From NCBI GenBank assembly GCA_014529385.2, contig CM043944.1:46045268-46109267 (forward strand): a stretch of 64,000 nucleotides of DNA. The letters run 5' to 3'. The notes under the pieces are model-generated. The model worked only from the letters and a program-made list of their open reading frames with translations. It did no database searches and was not told the origin of the DNA. The DNA is from Adiantum capillus-veneris. Lineage: Eukaryota; Streptophyta; Polypodiopsida; Polypodiales; Pteridaceae. The position numbers and the translations under genes were made by a program. This document shows, one piece after another, positions 34,801-46,800 of the stretch (position 1 is the stretch's first letter; every line of letters starts with the position of its first letter).

Positions 34801-37800
34801 AAGCAGCAGAAGAAGTTTTACCAACTTGTAGAGTCTTGCCGAGTGGCCTATTTTTAAAGCAGAGTTCCCACCAACTTATGGGACCGCGTTCGATGGGGCC
34901 CAATGGACCTAAAACCCTTTAAATAAAGCGGGGGACCACACACACACTTAATCTCTTGCGAAAAAGGTGATGACATGGCACCTGTACGGACGCCCACAAT
35001 TTACGTTGAGGACGTGGCAGGTTGTATGGACTTCCACGTTTTACGCTGGATTGCTCACGTAGCAATTGTATGGAATTCCCTGTTTTGCGCTGGCAGCTTT
35101 TGGGCAAGATGCTTTTGAGTTTATAGTTTTTCATGTAAACTGCTTTTCATAGGCCAAGGGCCTTTAAATATGTGCAGAGGGCTCAGTCTCTGGCACGCTT
35201 CTAGGATAAGGTGCTGAGCGTGAGTACCCGCATTGTACTGACTTGAAGCAATATAAAGAAAGACCAAAAGGGGGGCAAGGTTTGGGGCCAGTGCTCTCTC
35301 GGGGTGGAACTCTGCCACTCCCCGTCTCATGCATCTCTTTCAGTTCAATTGTTATTGAAGTGCTGAAAGTCTGTTCAATCTGTTCTTTTGTGTTGGCACA
35401 GGGGCGTGTCTCGTGATAGTGGTATCAAAGCTTCAGGTGTGTGCTTTTTTGAAAGCATACCGGTCCCACCAAAGAGTAGACGAAGCAAGATTGCACTTCC
35501 AAGTTTTACATGGATTTTATTAAAGTATCTTCATGCTCCGACCTCAAACTTATTAGCCACTCCCACCCTTACTTCATCGCGCATCGGGCGCGCTCCTGTC
35601 TTCATCGCTCTATCTTACAGGGCATAAGCCATAAAGATCACTTGCAAGAGAAGGATCAAAGATTTTTCAAGCCAGTGTTTTCTCAAAGGCAGTGCCATGC
35701 AGTGGTGGATGTCTATAGCTACCAAGCCGCACACTCCAAGGACTCAACAAGCTTTCTAGAAAAATTTTGCCCGAAGCTACATGCCTTCAGACATCTTCCT
35801 TCGGATTGCAACTTCTGGCAGAGTGGGGTGTCCTGAAAGGCTTGCCACGGAAACCCTAGTAATTTAAAACTTGAAATTTCTCGACATCTCTCACCAAGTG
35901 ACTCTTCTTGAGCTGATAACCTTGGAGGTCCAGTGTGATTGCTATGTCTTGGGACTACCATCGCCACCACAGGAACACTATTTGCCGAGTCTTGTTTCAA
36001 CTGTTTAAGGCCTTATGAACCATGCTACGGTCGGCTACAACCTTATGAAAGAAATCTGACCCTAATCTTGGTGCAAGTTTCAGGATGGAAAGCCAGTTGT
36101 CTTTTTGAGCTCGATTGATGTTGTCACAAACTGCTAATGTGTCAAGCCACTAAAGAACGAAGCTAACCTACAGATCCCGGCCAAGGAGCCTAAAACCTAG
36201 AAGCAGCAGAAGAAGTTCTACCAACTTATAAAGTCTTGCCGAGAGGCCTATTTTTAAAGAGAAGTTCTAGCTAACTTATGGGGTCCCCCGTCCGATGGGG
36301 CCCTGGCAATAAAGCTAGACACACACTCAGTGTAGCAGCTAATGACGTGGCAGAGCTAAACGGAATCCGGCATTTTAAGCTGGCTGTGTTGACGTTGCAG
36401 ATTGTACGGATTTTCGTGGTTTACGCTGCTAATGTGGCAGGTGTACGGATTTCCATGATTCATGCTGGCAGCTTTGGGCGGCAGCTTTTGGACCAGATGC
36501 TTTTGAGTTTAAATCTTTTCAGGTAAAATGCTTTTCATAGGGCAAGGGCCTATAAATATGTAAGGTGCAGCGGAAGTGAATGTTGAACTTTGCTCAAGAT
36601 GAGTGCTCCGAACTATGCTCAATGGTTCTTTTACTTAAGGAAGGGAGAGCCTTCCGTACCTTTAGTGATAGAGTGCAAATGATCACAAACAAAGTGGCAG
36701 ACACTGTGAGTGAAGGTGTTGAGACTGAGAGAGAGAGAGAGAGAGAAGAGGATACGACACCAGAAGAGTTATCAAACCCTCCTCCAAGGGCCCTTCTCTC
36801 GATGGCGAGAGAAGTCTATGCTATTGATTGCACAAATCTGATACAAGGTGCTGATGCTGTGAGTCTAAGTGATGCTATGTCTGAGTTGACGATGACGATG
36901 ACGATGCTAATGCTGAAACTGAATGCTGTGAGTCGGTCCCTGTTGCACCAAGTTGGGGCTGATCTATGAACTTGACGACTGATGAAAAACACTGCTCTAG
37001 GGCTGGAAAAACGCTGCTACAGCCATGCAAAAACGCTGATGTAGACCTCTGAAAATGCTGCTAATCTTGGCTGAAAATGGCTAATTGTACCGGTGGTTGT
37101 CAAGGTTGAAAAACGCTACTAAGCCAGGCTGAAAAACGCGGGACCAATGGGCTGCAAAAACGCTGGACCAACGGCCGATCTGCTACGGAAGTGGCTGCTG
37201 AAAATGCTGGGCTTTACTCATAGCAGCTAAAATACACGTATTTTATTTATAATACACGACGTCCTGTATCGAAACTTACCATACGTCTCATAACGTTTTC
37301 TATTCTAACGTTTTTTTACTCAAAACGTATGTCTTTTTCTAGTTGATCAATTGTGTTTCAGAGCTTCATGGTGCTTGTTTATGTATACTATGGTTAAATA
37401 TTAAGCGTCATTGAGGAGGTCCATGTACCGCTTTATTTGTTTTTATTTAAGTATCATATCTAAAAACGTTGACGTATTTTATTTTTGGTTCTCAAAAATA
37501 CGTCGAGTACACGTATTGTACACCGCGTATTAAACGTTTCGTCCCGTACCGTAGCTGCTATGGCTTTACTGATGGAAAACGCCAGGGCTTTGCAGGGGTT
37601 CTTGCTTGAGAAGTCTTCTGGAGGGCCTGCTGCAAGTAGGTGCTTGTGCTCTCCTTCCTTCTTCTGCCAGAATCCCTGGCGCTAGGTTTTCTTTTATATA
37701 TGCTTGGCTCAATTGCCCTACCCAATTTCCCAACAAAAGTCATTAAAAAATAATAAGTGAAAAATGGCTAAAATAGGGAAAATAGGTTTTCGGCACTGTA

Positions 37801-40800
37801 AAATGCTCTTGATGGAATCTGATGGTAATGCTGATGATTATGCTGTGTGCAACCAGAGGATATGCATCTACTCTAAGTGCCTGGTCATGCACGGTCTGCA
37901 AACAGACTCACAAAAGTGCCAGAACACTTCCTAAGCTAGGCTAATTGAACCCTTGTCATGAAGTAGCTTGTACACGTACACATAGGGTTAGATGTGCACG
38001 TGACATCCCCTCCTTTTTAAAGTGAGGTACTAGTACCGATCTGCATGGCTTCCTTGTAGGCTGCCAACAACTCGGGATAATCTTTGAAAAACTTTTCATC
38101 AACCCACACTGCCTCGTGGGTTTCTCGATCCTGGAACTTCAAAAAGTACTGTCTCACTTGTTTCTTTGAAACATGTCGAAGCCGATGCAACAACATTTGC
38201 TCCGGTTTCATGACTTCTACTTCATTGATGATTTCCGGCTCTTCTTCTTCCGAAATGTTCTGTGGAGGTGTTCCCTGAAACACTTTCAACCAAGAAACAT
38301 GGAAAACGTTGTGCATTGACCATGAGTTAGGCAATTGCAATTTCATTGAAACCTCATTTATCTTTTTAATGACAGGAAAAGGACCGTACATTTGAAAAGA
38401 CAACTTTGGACACTTCTTTCCAACTTGCTTAAGACGTTGCTTCATGATTCTTAAATACACCCTATCCCCTTCCTTGATCGAAACATCCTGACGATGCTTA
38501 TTAGCCTGCCGTGAATAAGATTCCTAAGCCTTGCTTAACCGAAGCTTTACACTTCAGAAATCTCATCCAATGACTGACTTTCAGCATTGGCATCAGGCAT
38601 TTGACTGACCGAGCGAGTCAAAATTGACTGCAACGGACGGCCAAAAGTTGCCTCATACGGAGTTCGACCAATGGCAAAGGAAAAAGAGTCATTCAAAATA
38701 GCTTGAACCAATGGGAGATAGAGCTCCTAATGAGACTGTTGATCATGCACATATGACTTTAAAACATGAAAAGCCAACTGATTGTAAATCTCTGTCTGAC
38801 CATCTGATTGTGGATGAAAAGCCGATAAAAAATTCAACTTAGTGCCAATATTTTCAAAGAGTGTGCACCAAAAATTGGACGTGAACTTAACATCCCTATC
38901 TGAAACAATCGATTTTGGCAAACCACAGAGGGGGTACCAATGCTTTATATAAACAACCGTGCCACATCTTGTGCAATAACTGTGGCCTTACAAGGAATCA
39001 ACATGCAAAACTTGCTGAAACGATCAACAATTGTCAAACATCGAGTGTTCCTTGAATGCAAACTAGGTGGAAGGTTAGTCACAAAATCCATTGAAATATC
39101 TTGAAAAGGTCCATCGGGAATAGGTAGCGGAAGCAAGAGGCCTTGCTGCTTACCCCGAGGAGCTTTTACCTTTTGACATATAGTGCATTGTGTGACATAA
39201 CGAAACACATCTTTTTGCATTTTAGGCCAATAAAAGAATCTTTCTATTTTTTCTAGAGTCCTGTGCCCACCCGTGAGAGAATCATGTGCATCATGCAATA
39301 TGGTTAGCCTGAGAGAGGGCAATACACATAAACGTTGACGAAAATACAACAAACCATCACGAATGAGATAGTTGCTGGGCCCTTGGGAAGCAAGAGCTTG
39401 CAACCATTGCTTACCAAACTCGGAATCCGCATATTGGTTCTTCATGCTGTCGAAAGACACACCCTGAAGAGAAACTGTGGATCTTGACTTAAGAGCCAAA
39501 ATCTGTCTTTTGCGACTCAACGCATCTGCAACAGGGTTAGCTTTTCCAGGCACATACTATATCAAACCTCCAAATTGCTCAAAAAATTGTGACCACCGTG
39601 CTTGGCGATCACTCCAATGTGCACTAGGCATAGGTTGGAGCCACTTGAGGGCTTGGTGATCTGTGCGAACTGTAAACTCTCTACTATAAAGAAAATGCCT
39701 CCAATGCTTAAGAGAGTGAATGACAGACAAAGTTCTTTATCATAATTTGAATAGTTCTTTTCTGCACTATTGAGCTTCCGACTAAGGAAAGCTACTGGAC
39801 GACCATGCTGCTGAAGCACAGCGCCTATGGCGACATTGCTCGCATCCGTCCATACCTCAAAGGGGTCATCCCAAGAGGCAAGGATAAGACACGGCGCTTC
39901 TGTCACCGCAACCTTGAGAGCTGCGAAAGCCTCAATGGTTGCCTCGGGCAAGTCTACGCGCTGACGGCGAGTATTGACCCTTTCAAAACATCAATCATAG
40001 GTGCGGCAATGCATGCAAAATTCTCTATGTGCGAACTATATGCTTGACTTAAACCAAGAAAAGAACGCACATCACATGCAGTCTTGGGCAAATCCCAATT
40101 ACGTACCTGTTCCACCTTCGCGGGGTCTAGCTTGACGCCTTCTGTAGAAATGATATAACCCAGATAAGTAACTTCAGTGAGAAAAAACTCAGATTTCTTA
40201 GCTGCAATGTAGAACTGACACTCATCCAAACTGGTCAATACTTTCTACATCCCTTTCATGTTGTTTCCACGATGCAGAAAAAATGAGAATATCATCAAGA
40301 AAGATGAACACACATACACCAAGCATATCGCCAAAACAGCCTACCATGAGACGGTTAAATGTACCGACGGCACCTGTCAATCCAAAAGGCATAACCACAT
40401 ACTCCCATTGCCCTCGCTCTGTGCGAAAAGTGGTTTTGAAGATGTCGCCTTTGAATACCCTCACCTGATGGTATCCACTTTTGAGATCGACCTTGCTAAA
40501 GACCTTTGCCCCATTGAGCCTATCAAGGATATACTCAATGCGAGGCATCGGAAACTTGTTCTTGACGTTCATCTTGTTCAATGCCCTATAATCAACACAT
40601 AAACGAGACAAACCATCTTTCTTTCCCAAGACAGCACATAGTAAGCAAAATTCAAGGTGACGACTTGATTTGAACTCTGGTGCTCGCACTCGTAGACAGA
40701 AGTCTCCGCTAACCAACTCGACCAACTGGTCACAACATCAGATCTGAAGCCCCCTTTTATATAAAAAAAAACATCTTCCGTCCTTTACTCCCTTGTCCAT

Positions 40801-43800
40801 CAGCATGGGCCGTGGCTTCCCTCTATCGATGCCGACATACGCAATCAATGCTCCTTTCTTTTACTCGGCACCTGTTGTCCTGTGCCCCTGCTCCTACCGT
40901 CGCTGCGTAATAGAGGGCGCATCTCTGGAGGTTCTTATAATGAAATGAATTTTTAAGGATTGTAGGGACATACTTGCGGACAAACAAAATAGGAGCACCA
41001 AAAGGACTTAGATTCGGACGTATGAATCCTCTAACCACCAACTCCGTGAGTTGCCGCTCTAACTCTTCTTCATGTGTCTTGCTCAAACGGTAGGGAGCCT
41101 TATTGACAGGTTGTGCCCCCTCCGTAAGCTCAATGCGATGGTCCTCCGGCCGCTCGGGTGGGAGACGGGGTGGAAGATCATCCTGCAAAAAGAGATGCTT
41201 AAACTTGGTAAACAAAGTTGAATACCTGTCTGGAGCCTGAATGCTCTGGGTGACTGGAGCAGCATAGATGAATGCCGCTTGTGCTCCTCGTTGTAATTCA
41301 TGCTTTACCTGCACCATGGGAAATAAGAGGCAAAGAATGCAGACCCTCCTCAGCACGAATGATCATGGGAGAGTCACTCTTGGCATTTAATGTGAGAGTG
41401 TTGTCCTCCCAATCAATGAGAGGGTTATGCTCACGAAACCATCTAATGCCCAAAAGCATATCACATCCTGAGAGAGGAGACACGAGAAATTTCCTACGGA
41501 AAGCAGCCTGTTGAATTGTAAATAACACATCAAGGCACTCTTTCGTGATGAGAGAGTGGATACCGGGAGCGAAGCCAGACACCTCGAGAGGAGATTTCTG
41601 ACTAACCTCTAGGTGGGCTCTCTCTACAAGAGAGGCACTAATCACGTCATGCATACTGCCTGGATCAAACAAGATGATAAAACGCTGACTCTTTACATGA
41701 TCATAACACTTCATGAGAGACTCATCAATGTGTGTCAGAGACGTGAGAAGATTCAGTTTGGTTCATTAAAGTGCTTGTGGTTGCTGTGGGTGCCTTAGGT
41801 ACTTTAGGTGGGGCTGTCTTAGGACAAGCCGCTTTAATGTGACCCTTGACGTGACATTGATAACAATGACCTTCCTTAGCATAAAATGACTTCTTCTTCT
41901 GCCGTTATGTATCCTCCTATAATTTCTTTTTCGGCCTTTTCATCAAGGGTTAGCTTAGGTTTAGCAGGTGTTTTAGCTTTACCCTTAGATTCATTGTTAG
42001 AGTTCTTTTCCGAAGAATTAGAGGAAGATGGGCTAGAAGAGTTACCATTCTTATCATTCTTACTGTTTTTACCATTCTGCGGGTTCTTGTTCTCCTTAGG
42101 CTTTCCCTTATTGTGCTTCATCTCCTGTGCGAGAGCAATCGCTACTGCCTTGTTGAGATCGATTGGATCAAGTACCTCGACATCAAACTTGATATACTCG
42201 TCCAATCCATAAAGGAATACCTCTTTGCACTCAGTATCTGATTTGCGTAATTGAGTGCCGAGCTGCAAAACACATTTAGAGAAAAATATAACTGGCATAC
42301 CATTTTGCTTGAGACCGCGCCAATCGTCCTTCAATCGTGCGAGGTACTGTGGTGGCATAAACCGCGTCTTGAGCTTGTCTTGGAAGTCGACCCAATTGAA
42401 GGAAAGGGGCGTGCCTTCCTCGGCTTCCTCTAGGTGTGCGGTCAACTGTGCCTCTTGCCATGCATGGTATCAATTTATGGCATCACCGGCAAGGTACATA
42501 GCTGCCGTCAAAACTTTGCTATTTCCTGTCTTCTTAGTTGTCGCAAAATAAGCATTAAATTGATGCAACCAAGAATGAATAATAGTAGCATCCATCTTAC
42601 CATCATACTTACTGAACGTCAACTTCTCGGTGACGGGGTTGTTGGAGTCCCAATCTCGGCTTGCGCCACTTGATGAACTACCAACATCTTTGACCGGCTC
42701 GGAGTTCGAGGTGAGTACTTGTCGGATCAACTCTTGCATGCATTGTTCTCTTTACGTCTCACGCTCTAACTCCAAGGCCGCTCGTCTTTCTTTGGCTGCC
42801 AAGCGTGCTTGCTCACGGTCACGCACCAAGGCGACCTTTCTTTCTTTGCGTAGTTCACGCTCACGCTCCAAGGCAAGGCGATTCGCTTCTTGTTGTGACA
42901 TTATATCCATCATCGACTTGACCAAAGCCTCCATCGGATTTGGTACAATCCTTTGCGTAGATGGGGAAGGGGGAGGGTTGGAAAAACCTCCTGGTGGGGA
43001 AAACTCTTCTTCGCTACTCCCATGTTCACCACCTCCATGAGAAGTATCCATTCCTCTTCGGGTGATGACCATACACTTGAAGTCTTGGGTTCTTAAGTTC
43101 ACGAGGAACTTGGGTTCTTGTGGGTCTTGGGTCTTGAGGTTCTTGAGGGTCTTGAGTCTTGAGGTTCTTCTTTAGCTTGCAATCTGTGCTAGAGAAGGAT
43201 CTTCTCTTTACCTAAGTTCTTCTCTTTTCCTCACGCGCACCCCTTGGCGGCCTTGCGCTCACACCAAGGCTGCTTTTTCCCACCCCATGTCAATTGGCCG
43301 GCTGCTAAGTGCACGGTCCGCTCTCAATGAGTGAAAAGAGGCACAAGGGGAGGCTGGACAAGCCCTTCTTTCTTGGGTTTCCTGTCACTTTTAAAAACAC
43401 GATTAGGAATCGACACGCCCAAGTGGACTTGGGTTACGTGCGACAGCAACAAGCAAAATATTAAAAAATTCTGTGGTTCTTTCCTTGAGTGATACACAAC
43501 ACTGCCAAAGCTCTGATACCAATGTAAGGTGCAGCGGAAGTGAATGTTGAACTTTGCTCAAGATGAGTGCTCCGAAGTGTGCTCAAGGGTTCTTTTACTT
43601 AAGGAAGGGAGAGCCTCCCGCACCTTTAGTGATAAGAGTGCAAATGATCACAAACAAAGTGGCAGACACTGTGAGTGAAGGTGTTGAGACTGAGAGATAG
43701 AGAGAGAAGAGAATACAACACCAGAAGAGTTGTCAAACCCTCCTCCAAGGGCCCTTCTCTCGATGACGAGAGAAGTCTATGCTATTTATTGCACAAATCT

Positions 43801-46800
43801 GATACAAGGTGTTGATGCTGTGAGTCTAAGTGATGCTATGTCGAAGTCGACGATGCGGATGATGATGACGATGCTAAGGCTGAAACTGAATGCTGTGAGT
43901 CGGTCCCTGTTGCACCAAGTTGGGGCTGATCTGTGAACTTGATGACTGATGAAAAACGCTGCTCTTAGGGCTGGAAAAACGCTGCCACAGCCATTCAAAA
44001 ACGCTGATGTAGACCTCTGAAAATTCTGCTAATCTTGGCTGAAAATCGCTGGTTGTACCGGTGGTTGTCAAGGCTGAAAAACGCCAGTAGGCCAGGCTGA
44101 AAAACTCTCTCTCGTCTGCTGTGAAACGTTGGACCAATGGGCTGCAAAAACACTAGACCAACGGCTGGTATGCTACGGAAGTGGCTGCTGGAAACGCTGG
44201 GCTTTACTGATGGAAAACGCCAGGGCTTTACAGGGGTTCTTGCTTGAGAAGTCTTCTGGGGGGCCTGCTGCAAGTAGGTGCCTGTGCTCTCCTTCCTTCT
44301 TCTACCAGAATCGATTGGCGCTAGGTTTTTGCTTGGTTCAATTGCCCTACCCTGTTTCCCAACAAAAGTCACTTAAAAATAATAAGTGAAAAATGGCTAA
44401 AATAGGGAAAATAGATTTTCTGCACTGTAAAATGCTCCTGATGGAATTTGATGGTAATGCTGATGATCAGCAACCAGAGGATATGCATCTACTCTAAGTG
44501 CTTGGTCATGCACGGTCTACGAACAGACTCATTGAAGTGCCATAACACTTCCTAAGCTAGGCTAACTGAACCCTTGTCATGAAGTAGCTTGTCCATGTAC
44601 ACATAGGGTTAGATGTGCATGTGACAAAATATGAGCCAAGGGCTCATTCTCTCGCACGCTCCCGTGTGGAGGTGCAGAGTCTGGAGCACTGACGTTGTAC
44701 TGAGCTCAAGCAATATAAAGAAATGCCGAAGGGGCGCCAAGGTTTGGGGCCAGTGCTCTTTTGGGGTGGAGTTCCGCCACTCCCTGTCTTGTGTGTCGTG
44801 CATCTCTTTCAGTTCAGTTGTTATTGAAGTGCTAAAAGTCTGTTCAGTCTGTTCTTTCCTGATGGCACGTGGCCCTCGTCTCGTGGATAGTGGTATTAGA
44901 GCTTCAGGCTGTGCTTTTCCGAAAGCATACCGGTCCTACCAAAGAGCAAACATAGCAAGATGGGGCTTTCACGAAATATTATCAAAGAATCTTCGTCCCC
45001 CGACCCCGGACTTATTAGCCACTCCCACCCTTACTTCATCGCGCATTGGGCGTGCTCCCGTCTTCATCGCTCTTTCTTACAGGGCATAAGCCATAAAGAT
45101 CACTTGCATAAGCATAAGCATGGTCAACACGCCTGCAAATACGGCATCCTTGGCCCTTCACACACCTTAGAAAAGCGGCTAGCCCTTTCCAAGCGCACAA
45201 CATTTGGCAGACTTGGTACACGTTAACAATCTCTTGTTTTTTGCTCCGTAAAAGTTGGCTCCACACCCACAAACTCAGCCAAATCCATTCTTGAGCCAAC
45301 CATTGCCTTGGGAATCTTAGTTTGCATCTTTGGCTGCACTATATTCAACTGCAAGTAACTATTGAGTCAACTTCGGCAGCCTTTAGTCCTTCCAACATCT
45401 TCAGCTTTAGCATGACCTCCTTGTTAGAATTGGCATGAATTTGCAGTTTTTTGAATTTTGAGTTTTTGTTTGCAAGCTTTTTTTTGTGCCAGCTAAGTGT
45501 ACTTTCACAGTGTTAGTGGATATTGTCACGAGACTGTGACAACCACTATATATATTTGTTGGTTTCTTTCCCTTGATTTTTATTTAATTTTTGGGACCCT
45601 CTTGTTAAAATCACAAATGCTCGGAGATTGCATGGCCAGTGTGAAACGGCTGTTGGTTGAGAGTTTCACCCGTAAGAGTCAAGGTCAGGCAGCCACGAGA
45701 TGGTTGGGCCAATCGGCACTGGAATCCAGCTAGTAAAGAAGTGGCTAGGCTCAGTTAAAGTTACTTATGCCCCTCGGCAGGACTTTTATAAGTTTGTAGG
45801 TACTAGGAATTAAACCAAAAGGAGCAAACTGGGCACATGGTAGTAGGAGAGTAACGTGCAGGTTAACTCTCATTGTCCATAAGCTCATCCCAAGAGGGGG
45901 CCAAAATTGGGGCTGGGGCTAATTTTTGAAAAGAAGTGCTCCACAGTGTGTGCGTGTGAGTAGTGGTTACAAGTGATCACAGCTTTCATGGAAAGCTTGC
46001 CTTCTCCCTTGTCTCATGCAGCACGATGATTTGCTCTTGGGCATCTCTCTCTCCCCTTTGCACATATGGTAATACCCCAGTAGTTTGGCTTCTCAAATGA
46101 CCATGTACAATTCTTGGGGTTTTATGCGCGTTTGTCAAGGCAAGAGCCTTCTGTACAAGAACTTGATAGCTAATTGCTAATCCCCTACATGTACACACAG
46201 TTCCATCGCGACAAATTGCGAAAATGGAGAGTTTTCTCGCGTGAAAACTCATTCAATTTTAAAGGGAACTGTCCCATTGCGTGCGGGAGATTTTAAGACA
46301 CGCGTAGACGTGTTTGCTCTGCTCAAAATGATGCGAAACAAAAAATTACAGCCTGCTGTGTTTTTCTGCAGGTTTAGGGTTTCACACCTAAACTGCAAGA
46401 ACGCCAGGGGAGCCTCGGGAAAGCCTTGGGTGCTTGTACAGGACAATTTAGAGAGATTTCTGGCGAGGAATCTCGTCTAATTCAAAGGGCAAGGGACCCT
46501 ACAGGTGCGGGAGCTCAAGGGCTACCCATAGGAGTGATCGACACACGAATCAGAGGGCAAAACAGAGAATTACAGCTTGCTGTAATCTTTTGCAGGTTTA
46601 GGGTTTTGGCCAATTTTGATGCCTACAGGTCCCAAAAGCTTTGGGGAAGCTAGGGAATCACCGAACATGTGTTTTGGTGCAAATTGGAGGCCAAAAAAAG
46701 AAAATTCAGCGTGCAATTTCTTGCCAGGTTTTGTAAAGTGCTCTTAAGTGCGTAGAAAGTCACCGTTTACTTGGGATTTTGTCCGTGGAGACTTCTATTG

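Larger units (their letters stand above)
36559..44626 (-). mobile_element. complete Ty3/gypsy chromovirus with 5-bp target duplication
   Basis: The element is bounded by two LTRs (36559-38005 and 43523-44626), both starting TGTAAGGTGC and ending GTGACA on the plus strand, and flanked by AAATA on both sides (36554-36558 and 44627-44631). On the minus strand the order is 5' LTR, initiator-Met primer site (43521-43510), gag, protease, RT, RNase H, integrase, chromodomain, polypurine tract (38006-38018), 3' LTR. Stops and frame breaks in most domains make it inactive. It sits inside LTR B of an older element. Confidence 0.92.

Noticed and set aside
40657-40733. Functional tRNA gene
   Set aside because: The anticodon arm does not form a normal 7-base loop and the acceptor stem is only about 5 bp. 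I keep it only as tRNA-like.
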